From positions 558,001-622,000 of the forward strand of contig NZ_LT990039.1 of NCBI RefSeq assembly GCF_900312975.1: 64,000 nt of DNA, written 5' to 3'. Within the stretch, counting starts at the first letter, position 1. The number at the start of each line of letters is the position of its first letter. The stretch comes from Massilistercora timonensis. Lineage in GTDB: Bacteria; Bacillota; Clostridia; Lachnospirales; Lachnospiraceae. Positions 43,733-52,442 of this stretch are shown piece after piece. The notes below the pieces were generated by a model that saw nothing but the letters and a program-made list of their open reading frames with translations, did not search any database and was not told the DNA's origin. A program made the position numbers and the translations under genes.

Positions 43733-44344
43733 ATGACAATTGATACAAAGGACATGCTGAACAGCATTCTGTCCAGCATTGCGCGGATCGACTATGTAAA
43801 ACCGGAAGACATCCCCAATATTGATCTCTACATGGATCAGGTCACCACCTTCATGGAGGAGCAGCTCAGTTCCACCAAGCGCCATGAAGAGGATAAGATC
43901 CTGACCAAGACCATGATCAACAATTACGCCAAGAATCATCTTCTGCCCCCGCCGGTAAAGAAGAAGTATTCCAGGGAACACGTACTGGTGATGATCTTCA
44001 TCTACTATTTTAAAAATATTCTTTCCATCAAGGACATTGAAACCATGCTGGCCCCTGTCACAAAGGAGTACTTTGGCAGCGGGGATTTCAATATGACTCA
44101 GATCTACGAAGAGATCTGCTCTCTGGAGAAGTCCCGGATCGACACCCTGGCCAAGGATGTGGCCCGGTCCTATCAGTCCGCTGAAGAGACTTTCGCGGAC
44201 AGGCCGGAAGAAGAGCGGAAGTATCTGCGGCTCTTCTCCTTTATCTGCAACTTAAGCTTCGACGTCTATGTGAAGAAGCTTCTGATCGAAAAACTGATCG
44301 ACGAACTGCCGGAGCCGGAAGCCCCGGAGAAAAAAAAGAAATAA
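43733..44344 (+). CDS. DUF1836 domain protein, MerR-like HTH
   Basis: A 203-residue DUF1836 protein. The central HTH-like region (LTKTMINNYAKNHLLPPP, then KKYSREHVLVMIFIYYFKN, ~57-95) resembles a MerR-type winged helix; the C-terminal half is helical with a poly-Lys end. Probably a transcription regulator, inferred. It is the only plus-strand gene in this stretch, with GAGGTGAAGTT before the ATG and a promoter whose spacer is a palindrome, so it may repress itself. It ends 10 bp from the convergent response-regulator stop. Confidence 0.88.
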   Translation: MTIDTKDMLNSILSSIARIDYVKPEDIPNIDLYMDQVTTFMEEQLSSTKRHEEDKILTKTMINNYAKNHLLPPPVKKKYSREHVLVMIFIYYFKNILSIKDIETMLAPVTKEYFGSGDFNMTQIYEEICSLEKSRIDTLAKDVARSYQSAEETFADRPEEERKYLRLFSFICNLSFDVYVKKLLIEKLIDELPEPEAPEKKKK

Positions 44345-44354
44345 GGCCCACGCC

Positions 44355-45083
44355 TTATTTCTTTTCTTTTGTCTGCACATCTGCTTCCACAAACCGGTAT
44401 CCCACGCCAATCTCTGTGAAAATGAATTCCGGCTGAGCCGGATTCTTCTCGATCTTCCGGCGGATATTCGCCATATTGACCCGCAGGATCCGGTTGTCGT
44501 TCTTCATGTTGGGTCCCCAGATCTCTTTCATCATATAATCGTAGGTCAATACCTTGCCCGCATATTTGCCCAGCAGGCTCACCAGCTTGAACTCGTTCTG
44601 GGTAAGGCCTGCGTCTTCTCCGTCCACGAACACCCGGTGCTTGTCATGGTCGATCACCAGGCGGCCTTCCAGGAAGGTGACGGCCTGGGTCCCGCCCTGT
44701 CCGTTCCCGGCGCCTCTGGCGTGTCGGATGGCTGTGCGAACCCTGGCCAGAAGCTCCGACGTTCCAAAGGGTTTGGAGATGTAATCGTCCGCCCCCTTAT
44801 CCAGGGCTTCCACCTTGTCCTTCTCATGGGTCCTGGCAGATACCACGATAATGGGCATCTGGGACCACTCTCTTACATTCTCCAGGATCTTGATCCCGTC
44901 CATATCCGGAAGTCCCAGATCCAGGATCACAAGATCCGGACACTGGGAAGTGATAAGGCTGTATGCGCTCAGACCGTTCTGCGCCAGCAGGACCTCGTAG
45001 TTGTTCGCCTCCAGAACAGTCTGCAGAAAACTGCGTATATTTTTATCATCTTCTACGATCAATACTCTATCTCTGATCTCCAT
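44355..45083 (-). CDS. OmpR-family response regulator, KdpE-like
   Basis: A 242-residue regulator. The receiver domain (~5-118) has the acidic pocket ED near residues 11-13, the phospho-acceptor Asp in LVILDLGLPDMDG and Lys in YISKPFG. The C-terminal winged helix (~140-238) carries LTQNEFKLVSLLGKYAGKVL and ILRVNMANIRRKIE. Closest in feel to KdpE, and paired with a DUF4118 kinase. No kdpFABC genes are nearby, so K+ control is uncertain. GGAGGAGCAAC precedes the ATG, which lies inside the kinase gene's last 17 bp. Confidence 0.93.
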   Translation of the reverse strand: MEIRDRVLIVEDDKNIRSFLQTVLEANNYEVLLAQNGLSAYSLITSQCPDLVILDLGLPDMDGIKILENVREWSQMPIIVVSARTHEKDKVEALDKGADDYISKPFGTSELLARVRTAIRHARGAGNGQGGTQAVTFLEGRLVIDHDKHRVFVDGEDAGLTQNEFKLVSLLGKYAGKVLTYDYMMKEIWGPNMKNDNRILRVNMANIRRKIEKNPAQPEFIFTEIGVGYRFVEADVQTKEKK

Positions 45084-46131
45084 GTTGCTCCTCCATTTCC
45101 ATGGGAAGGGTGAATATCATCCTCGCTCCTCCCTCTTCCCGGTTTTCCGCCCGCATATTTCCTCTGTGGGCCTTGATGATGCTCTTGCAGACGGACAGGC
45201 CGATACCCATATTCCGCTTGTTGTCGGAAGACTCTCCTCTGGCCACCAGGTTGCCATCGAAGATCACCGGAAGCACGCTTTCATCAATTCCTCCTCCGTT
45301 GTCCTCCACGGAAAAGACGGCCATCTCCTCCTGCTTACTTACCTGGATGCGGATCCGGCTTGTAGTCCGGCCGTGGATCACGGAATTCTCCAGAAGGTTC
45401 ACCAACACCTGCTCGATCAGGGTGGCGTCCATGGGCACCAGCAGGATCTCATCCGGGACATAGACCTCCGTCTCGATCCCCGGGAACCGCTTCTTAAACT
45501 TGCTCACCGCCGCGCTGATCACTTCTTCCGCCAGTTCTTCCTGCTTGTCGATCTTGGCGTTCTCCGCGTTCATCCTGGTGATGGACAGAAGATTTTCCAC
45601 CATGCGCACCAGCCACTGGGCTTCTTCCTTGATGTTGGCCACCAGTTCCATCACCTTGTCCTGGGAGAGGGCATCCTGATTCTCCAGGATCACAGAGGCC
45701 GACCCCGCGATGGAAGTCAGCGGCGTGCGGATGTCGTGGGACACCGCCCGCAGAAGATTGGCCCTCATCTTTTCCTTCTCAGATTCCAGCCGGAGCTTCT
45801 CCTGGTTCTTGATCTGGGTGGTCAGGGCGCTGACGCTTAACGCCACCGCCAGCATCACCAGGAAGGTCAGAGGATACCCGGTGATGGTAAAGTTAAATGC
45901 AAAATAGGGATACGTGAAAATATAGTTTACCGCGATCACCGACGCCATAGCGGAAAAGATCCCGTACCCGTACCCGTCTGTAAAACGGGATATGAACAAA
46001 ACCGCCAGCACAAACAAAAGCGGCGCGTGGGCTTCCGTCCCCACCGACTGCTGCAGGAAAAAGCAGATCACCGCGGCAGCCGCCAGGATCGTCAGCGTGA
46101 TCAGTATATTCCGCAAGGTTTGTTTTCCCAT
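45067..46131 (-). CDS. sensor histidine kinase with KdpD-type DUF4118 membrane region
   Basis: A 354-residue kinase. An N-terminal block of four closely spaced transmembrane helices (~8-105) matches the KdpD/DUF4118 domain. The H-box AVSHDIRTPLTSIAGSAS lies near residue 135, followed by N-box LLENSVIHGRT, G1 VEDNGGGIDESV and G2 GIGLSVCKSI. The large cytoplasmic KdpD sensor and the universal-stress-like domain (the c-di-AMP-binding part in some KdpDs) are absent. GGAGGGTATTC supports the start at 46131. It overlaps the response regulator by 17 bp. Confidence 0.92.
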   Translation of the reverse strand: MGKQTLRNILITLTILAAAAVICFFLQQSVGTEAHAPLLFVLAVLFISRFTDGYGYGIFSAMASVIAVNYIFTYPYFAFNFTITGYPLTFLVMLAVALSVSALTTQIKNQEKLRLESEKEKMRANLLRAVSHDIRTPLTSIAGSASVILENQDALSQDKVMELVANIKEEAQWLVRMVENLLSITRMNAENAKIDKQEELAEEVISAAVSKFKKRFPGIETEVYVPDEILLVPMDATLIEQVLVNLLENSVIHGRTTSRIRIQVSKQEEMAVFSVEDNGGGIDESVLPVIFDGNLVARGESSDNKRNMGIGLSVCKSIIKAHRGNMRAENREEGGARMIFTLPMEMEEQHGDQR

Positions 46132-46213
46132 GAATACCCTCCATATCCGTAGTATACCATGGCGCCGTGTTAAATTTACGTTAAGATGCCGGCGCCGCCT
46201 GCAGATCACAGGC

Positions 46214-46246
46214 AAAAAAATCCCCCACCTGCGCGGGGAATCTTTT
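46214..46246 (-). terminator. terminator after yerC
   Basis: The minus strand has GATTCCCC and GGGGGATT arms with a GC-rich loop, followed by a run of seven T. It sits directly behind the yerC stop at 46249. Confidence 0.65.
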
Positions 46247-46248
46247 CT

Positions 46249-46548
46249 CTATTCATCTATGTTCTGATTGATCCGTTCAAATACCATGTCATAGCCGTCG
46301 TTTCCATAATTCAGGGAACGGTTCACCCGGCTGATGGTTGCTGTGGAGGCTCCGGTCTTCTCCGCGATCTCCAGATAAGTCTTGTGTTCTCTGAGCATCT
46401 TCGCAACCTCGAATCGCTGGGACAAAGAGAGAAGTTCGTTGATGGTACAGATATCTTCAAAGAACACATAGCACTCTTCCTTGTCTTTCAGACTCAAGAT
46501 CGCCTGAAACAGATAGTCTACCGCTTCTGTCCTGATTTTCTTACTCAT
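46249..46548 (-). CDS. YerC/YecD-family TrpR-like DNA-binding protein
   Basis: A 99-residue all-helical protein of the TrpR-repressor superfamily. Landmarks: FFEDICTINELLSLSQRFEV (~29-48), the HTH YLEIAEKTGASTATISRVNR (~58-77) and SLNYGNDGYDMVFERI. Probably a ligand-responsive repressor; target genes are unknown and the symbol yerC is used only for family. AAGGAGATCTTAAT precedes the ATG at 46548; the longer frame to 46596 lacks a site. A terminator follows, so it seems monocistronic. Confidence 0.9.
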   Translation of the reverse strand: MSKKIRTEAVDYLFQAILSLKDKEECYVFFEDICTINELLSLSQRFEVAKMLREHKTYLEIAEKTGASTATISRVNRSLNYGNDGYDMVFERINQNIDE

Positions 46549-46612
46549 ATTAAGATCTCCTTCACAGTAGAATTCACTACTGTTACATTTTAACACATTA
46601 AACTCATAAAAT

Positions 46613-47353
46613 CTATACCTTTTTCGAAACCCCTTTTTGATTCCGCTTCAAAGAGCCCACAAGCTTCTCCAGCGTGGTGTTGGCCACCAGTTCTTCCGGG
46701 AATTCCGCGGCCTCCAGCACTTCCTCCACATAGCGGTAATCCGCCAGCGACACATCCACATGGGCGTCGCTTCCCAGCACCACCATGGCTCCCTGCTTCT
46801 TGCACTCCTTGAGCATGGCAATGTCATTTCCCCTGGTGTCCTTCCGGAACCCGCCAGGCGTCAGGGAGGCATTGTTCACCTCAAGGAGAGTCCCGGTCTC
46901 CACCGCCAGCTTCACCAGTTCCTCATAATCCACCGGGAAACGCCCATCATCAGGATGGCCGATGATATCGATATTCTCCCGCAGCATTACGTTCCGGTAG
47001 GCGCCAAGCACCGCCTCCTTGGTCCGCTCCCCGTGGTAGCAGGGGGTATGGAGACTGGCAATGGCAATATCCAGGGTGTCAATGGTAGGATCCGGCAGAT
47101 CCACATTCCCTTCTTCGTCCAGAATGTTCAGCTCCGCGCCAAACAGAAGTTTCACGCCGTACATCTGCCGCGGCACCATCCGCAGGTTCTGAAAATAAAA
47201 GAGATGAGTGCTCCCCGGCATCTCCGGCGCATGCTCCGTGATCGCAAGACCTTTTAAACCCTTCTCTGCCGCCATCTGCGCCATCTCCCGGATGGTATTG
47301 TAGGCGTGGCCGCTTACCAGCGTATGGGAATGGGTATCAATTTCAATCTTCAT
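46613..47353 (-). CDS. PHP-domain phosphoesterase (YcdX type)
   Basis: A 246-residue trinuclear metal phosphoesterase of the PHP superfamily. Metal-ligand motifs in order: IDTHSHTLVSGHAY (~5-18), ITEHAPEMPGS (~41-51), ELNILDEEGN, SLHTPCYH, IIGHPDDGRFP, NNAS and GSDAHVDVSL. YcdX-type enzymes act on small phosphoesters; the substrate is unknown. AAGGAAATGACA supports the start at 47353. It is divergent from the small plus-strand gene at 47477. Confidence 0.9.
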   Translation of the reverse strand: MKIEIDTHSHTLVSGHAYNTIREMAQMAAEKGLKGLAITEHAPEMPGSTHLFYFQNLRMVPRQMYGVKLLFGAELNILDEEGNVDLPDPTIDTLDIAIASLHTPCYHGERTKEAVLGAYRNVMLRENIDIIGHPDDGRFPVDYEELVKLAVETGTLLEVNNASLTPGGFRKDTRGNDIAMLKECKKQGAMVVLGSDAHVDVSLADYRYVEEVLEAAEFPEELVANTTLEKLVGSLKRNQKGVSKKV

Positions 47354-47476
47354 TGTCATTTCCTTCTTTCGCATTTTAAATTCCGTTGACTGGAACTATT
47401 ATACAGCATAAATCCGGCTTTTTCTACAGACCCTATGTTAAATCTGTATCTTATCAGTAATCAGGGAGGTTTTACC

Positions 47477-47677
47477 ATGAACAAAGAAAAGAAAGAATCC
47501 AAAAAATCCAACCAGGAGCGGATCGACGCCTGCGACTACCTTGCAAGCGCAGCTTCCTCTATGGACTGCACCGGACTCATCCCTTCCGCTCCCACTTCCA
47601 GGGCGGAGCTTGAGGCCTACGAGGAGCTGTATCCATTTCTCCCGCCGGTGGAAAAAGCGAAAAAAAAGGATCCCTAG
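47477..47677 (+). CDS. 66-residue hypothetical protein, Lys-rich ends
   Basis: Strong AGGGAGGTTTTACC ribosome binding site before ATG. The product is Lys/Glu-rich at both ends with a central CDYLASAASSMDCTGLIPSA segment; no signal peptide, helix bundle or known motif was recognised. It lies 51 bp before the next small plus-strand gene and may be cotranscribed with it. Function unknown. Confidence 0.7.
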   Translation: MNKEKKESKKSNQERIDACDYLASAASSMDCTGLIPSAPTSRAELEAYEELYPFLPPVEKAKKKDP

Positions 47678-47728
47678 CACCTTTCTCCCGCCGCCGCATA
47701 TGATAATCAAAAACCGGAGCTTTTGATC

Positions 47729-48205
47729 ATGTCAAACTCAACCCTGATCCCCATCGACGGGATCATCCAGAATATCTCCACCCCCACGGACGACTGCTGC
47801 CAGCAGCAGGTGACCATCCGCAATTCCCAGGGCGTCTACAACTTCATGGTTGACGCGGACACCTACATTGTAGGCAGCATCCGCCTCAGGCCGGGTATGA
47901 CCGTGGCCGCCTTCTATGATGGAAATGTAGCGGTGCCGCTGGTCTATCCGCCTCAGTACCAGGCGGTCATCATAAGCCGGCGCAGCCCCGGGGAGAACAT
48001 CTACGCCGGATATTTCCCGGAGGATCTGGTCACAGAAGACCAGTCCCTGGCGCTCAACATCGGCACCTCCACGGAAGTCGTCACCGCCAACGGCCAGACC
48101 TTCCACTGTAATCCCGGCGGCCATATGCTGATCGTCTACTATTCCTCCACCACCCGCAGTCTGCCGCCTCAGACCACGCCACGCAAAGTCATCGTACTTT
48201 GTTAA
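47729..48205 (+). CDS. conserved hypothetical protein, beta-rich, 158 residues
   Basis: No known family was recognised. The composition (many Val/Thr/Tyr, few Lys) and alternating hydrophobic pattern suggest an all-beta fold. Recognisable stretches are LIPIDGIIQNISTPTDDCCQ, IRLRPGMTVAAFYDG and CNPGGHMLIVYYSSTTRSLP. The start is ATG at 47729 with CGGAG ten bases before; a TTG two codons upstream is possible. The 3' end lies 6 bp from the REP-like hairpin at 48212. It may be a spore or surface-associated protein, but nothing in the sequence proves this. Confidence 0.7.
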   Translation: MSNSTLIPIDGIIQNISTPTDDCCQQQVTIRNSQGVYNFMVDADTYIVGSIRLRPGMTVAAFYDGNVAVPLVYPPQYQAVIISRRSPGENIYAGYFPEDLVTEDQSLALNIGTSTEVVTANGQTFHCNPGGHMLIVYYSSTTRSLPPQTTPRKVIVLC

Positions 48206-48211
48206 AAAATT

Positions 48212-48278
48212 AATTGAGGACGTAGCCTTTTTGCAAAAGGCTACGTCCTTAATTGCATTTAACCCTGTACCTTTTTGA
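48212..48278 (-). repeat. REP-like hairpin element, divergent copy
   Basis: Hairpin at 48212-48254 (arms AGGACGTAGCCTTTT and AAAAGGCTACGTCCT, extended by AATT/AATT) plus the tail CCCTGTACCTTTTTGA at 48263-48278. Compared with copies at 7.5 and 8.4 kb, both arms changed together (GTGGTATT to GTAGCCTT) while the layout is unchanged. The tail supplies the last DegV codons (KKVQG and stop at 48259). Confidence 0.8.
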
Positions 48279-49110
48279 CAAATGCCAGGGCCAGGCAGTT
48301 CTCTCCCACGTGGGTTCCGATCACGCCACCCACCGGCCAGAGCGGGCATTCTGCCAGGTGATACCGCTCCTGTACTTCCTGGCGGAACTTTTCGCCGCTT
48401 TCTCTGTCATAGGTATAACCGGTCACTACCGGCCACTCTTCGTCGATCTCGCAGGCCTCGTATTCCCGGAAGAGGTAATCCTTGCCCTTGCGCATGCCAC
48501 GGGCCACTCCCAGCTTCACCAGGATCCCGTCTTTGAGCTCGATCACCGGCTTGATCTTCAGCACGTTCCCCAGCACGTCGAATCCCGGCGGGATCCTCCC
48601 TCCTTTCCGCAGATAGGTCAGTGTGTCCAGGACGCCGCAGACCACCATCCGGTCTCTCACGTCCTCGATCTTCTCTGCGATCTCTTCCGCGCCAACTCCC
48701 TGAGCCCGCTGCCGGACCGCGTACTCCACCAGCATCTGCTGCGGGATGATGGCCTGTCTGGTATCCACGATGAAGATACGGTCGTACCCGCACATGTCTT
48801 TGGCAAGACGGGCCGCGTTGATGGTGCCGCTAAGGCCTGAAGAAAGGGTCAGCACCAGAACGTCCTCCCCCTTCTCCTTTGCTTCATTGTATTCTTTCAG
48901 ATAAAGCTCCGGCGAAGGCTGGCTGGTGGTGGGAAGTTCCTTCTCCTCAGCCAGACGCCGGAAAAACCGATGGAAATCTTCCTCGCTCTCCATCGGCATC
49001 TCTGTCTCTCCAAATTTGATAGAAATCGGAACCACAATCACATCCAGCTCTTCCGCCCTCTGTCTGGTGATATCCGAAGCTGTGTCCGTAATGATCCTGA
49101 TCTGTCCCAT
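48259..49110 (-). CDS. DegV family fatty-acid-binding protein
   Basis: A 283-residue DegV-fold protein; family members bind fatty acids and some (FakB) present them to the FakA kinase for phospholipid synthesis. Landmarks: IITDTASDITRQRAEEL (~5-21), LPTTSQPSPELY (~75-86), LTLSSGLSGTINAARLA (~108-124) and GMRKGKDYLF. No fakA is nearby. The C-terminal residues KKVQG and the stop codon fall inside the REP-like tail. Confidence 0.92.
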   Translation of the reverse strand: MGQIRIITDTASDITRQRAEELDVIVVPISIKFGETEMPMESEEDFHRFFRRLAEEKELPTTSQPSPELYLKEYNEAKEKGEDVLVLTLSSGLSGTINAARLAKDMCGYDRIFIVDTRQAIIPQQMLVEYAVRQRAQGVGAEEIAEKIEDVRDRMVVCGVLDTLTYLRKGGRIPPGFDVLGNVLKIKPVIELKDGILVKLGVARGMRKGKDYLFREYEACEIDEEWPVVTGYTYDRESGEKFRQEVQERYHLAECPLWPVGGVIGTHVGENCLALAFVKKVQG

Positions 49111-49210
49111 GTTCCGCCCTCTTCCATATGTCTTTTTTCAGTCTCTGTTCATTAATACCTGTCTTACCATTTTACTGGAATTTTATCCCTGAAAAAATCA
49201 ACAAATACGC

Positions 49211-49255
49211 AAAAAATAATAAAAGTATACAATTGTGTTAAAATTGTATACTTTT
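49211..49255 (-). terminator. terminator after the TetR gene
   Basis: Perfect 14-bp arms AAAAGTATACAATT (49242-49255 on the minus strand) and AATTGTATACTTTT (49221-49234), with a 7-base loop and then ATTATTTTTT. It starts 2 bp past the TetR stop. Confidence 0.8.
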
Positions 49256-49256
49256 A

Positions 49257-49811
49257 CTAAAACAGATTCTGATAAAAAACAGGAAGTTTTTCCCGCAGGC
49301 GCTTTTCATCCATTTCTTCATCCCAGAGGGAGATCCCCACGGCCATGATCCCCGCCGCATGGTACCTGGCCAGCCATTTCAGCGGCATATCCTTGTCAAT
49401 GTCCGGCTTCATCAGCTTCAGAAGCTTCATGTAATATTGCTCCAGCGTGGTCTGCATCTGCAGTTCCAGAATCTCCCGGTACTTGGTCTGGAAGAGATTA
49501 CGCAGCGCCCGGCCATATTTCACATAAAAATTCACCAGAGAATCCATGTAATCCTGTCTCCGGTCCGCATGGTCCATCTGAGCGGTCAGCTCCCCGGTGA
49601 TCTCTTCTGTCATAAAGCTCACCACGTCAAACACACTGCTGAAATGCTTATAGAAGGTGCTCCGGTGGATATCCGCGCTGTCGCAGATCTCCTGCACCCG
49701 GATCTTATCCAGCGGCTTCCGGTCCAGGATGTTCATCAGCGTCATCCCGATCTTCCACTTCGTTTTATAAGATTTGTTATAAACCTTGGGTTTCCCGTCA
49801 CTTCGATTCAT
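49257..49811 (-). CDS. TetR/AcrR family transcriptional regulator
   Basis: A 184-residue regulator. The N-terminal HTH (~27-60) reads KIRVQEICDSADIHRSTFYK followed by HFSSVFDVVSFM, the standard TetR recognition-helix region. The C-terminal ligand domain is helical and unassigned, ending in YHAAGIMAVGISLWDEE. No adjacent target gene is obvious. It is flanked by terminators at 49211-49255 and 49944-49986, so it is transcribed alone. The 130 bp upstream show no clear operator. Confidence 0.92.
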   Translation of the reverse strand: MNRSDGKPKVYNKSYKTKWKIGMTLMNILDRKPLDKIRVQEICDSADIHRSTFYKHFSSVFDVVSFMTEEITGELTAQMDHADRRQDYMDSLVNFYVKYGRALRNLFQTKYREILELQMQTTLEQYYMKLLKLMKPDIDKDMPLKWLARYHAAGIMAVGISLWDEEMDEKRLREKLPVFYQNLF

Positions 49812-49943
49812 TGGTATCTCTCCTGAAGAATTTTCTTCCGTCCGCTACAGTATAGCACATCCGGGAGTGGATGGAAAGGAGGCTCAAGCTGGATTCCGCT
49901 TCGCTCCCTCTCGCTTGACGGGCATACGCCCTATAAAGAAAAC

Positions 49944-49986
49944 AAGAGATGGTCTCATTTCTGCAAGCAGAATGACCCCATCTCTT
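49944..49986 (-). terminator. terminator after leuS
   Basis: The minus strand has AAGAGATGG and CCATCTCTT arms with an inner TCATT/AATGA helix, followed by GTTTTCTTT. It lies 16 bp behind the leuS stop. Confidence 0.8.
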
Positions 49987-50002
49987 ATTTCCTTTGCACT
50001 GC

Positions 50003-52432
50003 CTATTTTTGCACAATATTTATGATCTTCTTCGGAACGTAGATTTCTTTGACGATGGTTCCGGTCAGTTTGTCGGCCACGGCGGCTTTGCCGGCCGCGA
50101 TGGCGTCTTCCTTGGAGATGTCCGCGGAAATGGAGATCACTGCCCGGGTCTTGCCGTTGATCTGTACCGGCACTTCGATCTCATCATCCCTCATGGCCTC
50201 TTCGTCATAGGTGGGCCATCCGGCACGGAATACGCTTCCTTCATGGCCCAGCTGCTCCCAGATCTCCTCTGCGATATGAGGCGCGAAGGGTGACAGGAGA
50301 ACTGCCATGGTGGACAGGGTCTCTTTGTCGATGCCCCCTTCTTTCTTGGCGATCTCCAGAAGCTTATTGTTGTGCTCCATGAAACCGGAAATAGCGGTGT
50401 TCAGGCTGAAGCTCTCCAGACGGGTGGTGATATCGTACACCAGACGGTGGCGCTCCTTGATCATATCTTTGCTCGCCTGGATATCCGCATCCTTGCTGTC
50501 CTGAACCAGGTTCCACAGACGCTTCAGGAATCGGTTGACGCCGTCGATCCCCCGGTCGTCCCACTCTGCGTCAAGCTCCGGAGGTCCTACGAACAGCTCG
50601 TACATCCGCAGGGAGTCGCAGCCATAATCTCTTACCAGATCATCCGGGGAGACTACATTTCCTTTGGACTTGCTCATCTTGATCCCGTTCTTGCCGGTGA
50701 TCATACCCTGGTTGAACAGCTTGTGGAAGGGTTCGTCAAAATCCACCACTCCGATGTCGCACAGGAACTTGGTGTAGAACCGCGCGTACAGAAGGTGGAG
50801 CACCGCATGCTCTACGCCGCCGATATACATATCTACCGGGAGCATGGCGTCCGCCTTCTCCCTGGAAACCAGTTCTTTATCATTGTGGTTGTCCACATAG
50901 CGCAGGAAATACCAGGAGGAACCTGCCCACTGAGGCATGGTGTTGGTCTCCCGCTTGGCGTCCGCCCCGCAGACCGGACACTTGCAGTTCACCCACTCGT
51001 CGATGGCCGCCAGCGGAGACTCTCCGGTTCCGGTAGGCTCATAGGACTCTACCTCCGGCAGCCGCAGCGGAAGCTCTTCTTCCGGCACCGGCACATTGCC
51101 GCACTTGGGACAGTGGATGATCGGGATGGGCTCGCCCCAGTAACGCTGACGGGAGAATACCCAGTCACGCAGCTTGTAGTTGACGGTGGCGCGGCCAATG
51201 CCTTTCTTCTCGATGATATGGGGGCCTTCCTTCTTAAGGACAGAAGACTCCATACCGTTCCACTCGCCGGAATTGATCATGATACCGGAGGCCTCGGTAT
51301 AGGCTTCCGTCATATTTTCAATCTCCTTCCCATCCTTGGAGATAACCTGGATGATGGGAATTCCAAACTTGGTAGCGAACTCAAAGTCACGGTCGTCGTG
51401 AGCCGGCACACACATGATGGCTCCGGTACCGTAATCAGCCAGTACGTAGTCAGACAGCCAGATCGGCACCTTCTCATTGTTCAGCGGATTGATGGCATAG
51501 CTTCCCGTGAACACACCGGTCTTCTCCTTGTCCTGCATCCGGTCTACGTTGGACTTCATAGACGCCTCGTAAATGTAGCGTTCCACCGCTTCCCTGGTCT
51601 CGTCTGTAGCCAGTTCTTTCGCCAGGGCATGCTCCGGCGCCAGCACCATGAAGGTGGCTCCATACAGGGTGTCCGGACGGGTGGTGTAGACCGTGATCTT
51701 GTCTTCTCTTCCCTCCACCGGGAAATCCACTTCCGCGCCATAGGATTTGCCGATCCAGTCGGTCTGCATCTTCTTAACCTTCTCCGGCCAGTCCAGCTTG
51801 TCCAGGTCATTTAACAGGCGCTCCGCGTAGGCGGTGATCTTCAGCATCCACTGACGCAGGTTTTTCTTGGTCACCTCCGCGCCGCAGCGCTCACATTTTC
51901 CATTGACTACTTCCTCGTTGGCCAGGCCGGTCTTACAGGAAGGACACCAGTTGATGGGGAACTCCTTCTCGTAGGCAAGCCCTTCTTTGAACATCTTCAC
52001 GAAGATCCACTGGGTCCACTTGTAGTAATCCGGATCCGTGGTATTAACTTCCATATCCCAGTCATAGAGGGCCGCGATCTGATTGATCTGCTCCTTGATA
52101 TGCTTTACGTTCTCCGCGGTGGAAACTGCCGGGTGCACTCCCATCTTGATGGCGTAGTTCTCCGCCGGAAGTCCGAATGCGTCCCATCCCATGGGATGGA
52201 TGATGTAGTAGCCCTGCTGCAGCTTATACCGGCTCCACACATCAGAGATCACATAGCCTCTCCAGTGTCCTACATGGAGGCCGTTTCCGGAGGGGTAGGG
52301 GAACATATCCAGACAGTAGTATTTCTCCTTGGGATTTCCCTTCTCGTCCACCTTGGGGTTCACCGGGTTCTTCTCCCAGTTCTCCTGCCATTTCTTCTCG
52401 ATCGCCTTATGATTATAAGGTACTTTTGCCAT
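50003..52432 (-). CDS. leuS: leucyl-tRNA synthetase
   Basis: Class I aminoacyl-tRNA synthetase, 809 residues. HIGH-type motif FPYPSGNGLHVGHWRGY (~42-58), zinc-like cluster CPSCKTGLANEEVVNGKC, CP1 editing domain with TTRPDTLYGATFMVLAPEH, and KMSKSKGNVVSPDD (~585). The start at 52432 (MAKVPYNHKA) was chosen because upstream frame to 52654 is T-box leader sequence. Expression is governed by the T-box at 52443-52690. A stop-proximal terminator lies at 49944-49986. Confidence 0.98.
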   Translation of the reverse strand: MAKVPYNHKAIEKKWQENWEKNPVNPKVDEKGNPKEKYYCLDMFPYPSGNGLHVGHWRGYVISDVWSRYKLQQGYYIIHPMGWDAFGLPAENYAIKMGVHPAVSTAENVKHIKEQINQIAALYDWDMEVNTTDPDYYKWTQWIFVKMFKEGLAYEKEFPINWCPSCKTGLANEEVVNGKCERCGAEVTKKNLRQWMLKITAYAERLLNDLDKLDWPEKVKKMQTDWIGKSYGAEVDFPVEGREDKITVYTTRPDTLYGATFMVLAPEHALAKELATDETREAVERYIYEASMKSNVDRMQDKEKTGVFTGSYAINPLNNEKVPIWLSDYVLADYGTGAIMCVPAHDDRDFEFATKFGIPIIQVISKDGKEIENMTEAYTEASGIMINSGEWNGMESSVLKKEGPHIIEKKGIGRATVNYKLRDWVFSRQRYWGEPIPIIHCPKCGNVPVPEEELPLRLPEVESYEPTGTGESPLAAIDEWVNCKCPVCGADAKRETNTMPQWAGSSWYFLRYVDNHNDKELVSREKADAMLPVDMYIGGVEHAVLHLLYARFYTKFLCDIGVVDFDEPFHKLFNQGMITGKNGIKMSKSKGNVVSPDDLVRDYGCDSLRMYELFVGPPELDAEWDDRGIDGVNRFLKRLWNLVQDSKDADIQASKDMIKERHRLVYDITTRLESFSLNTAISGFMEHNNKLLEIAKKEGGIDKETLSTMAVLLSPFAPHIAEEIWEQLGHEGSVFRAGWPTYDEEAMRDDEIEVPVQINGKTRAVISISADISKEDAIAAGKAAVADKLTGTIVKEIYVPKKIINIVQK

Positions 52433-52442
52433 TTTTTCGCAC

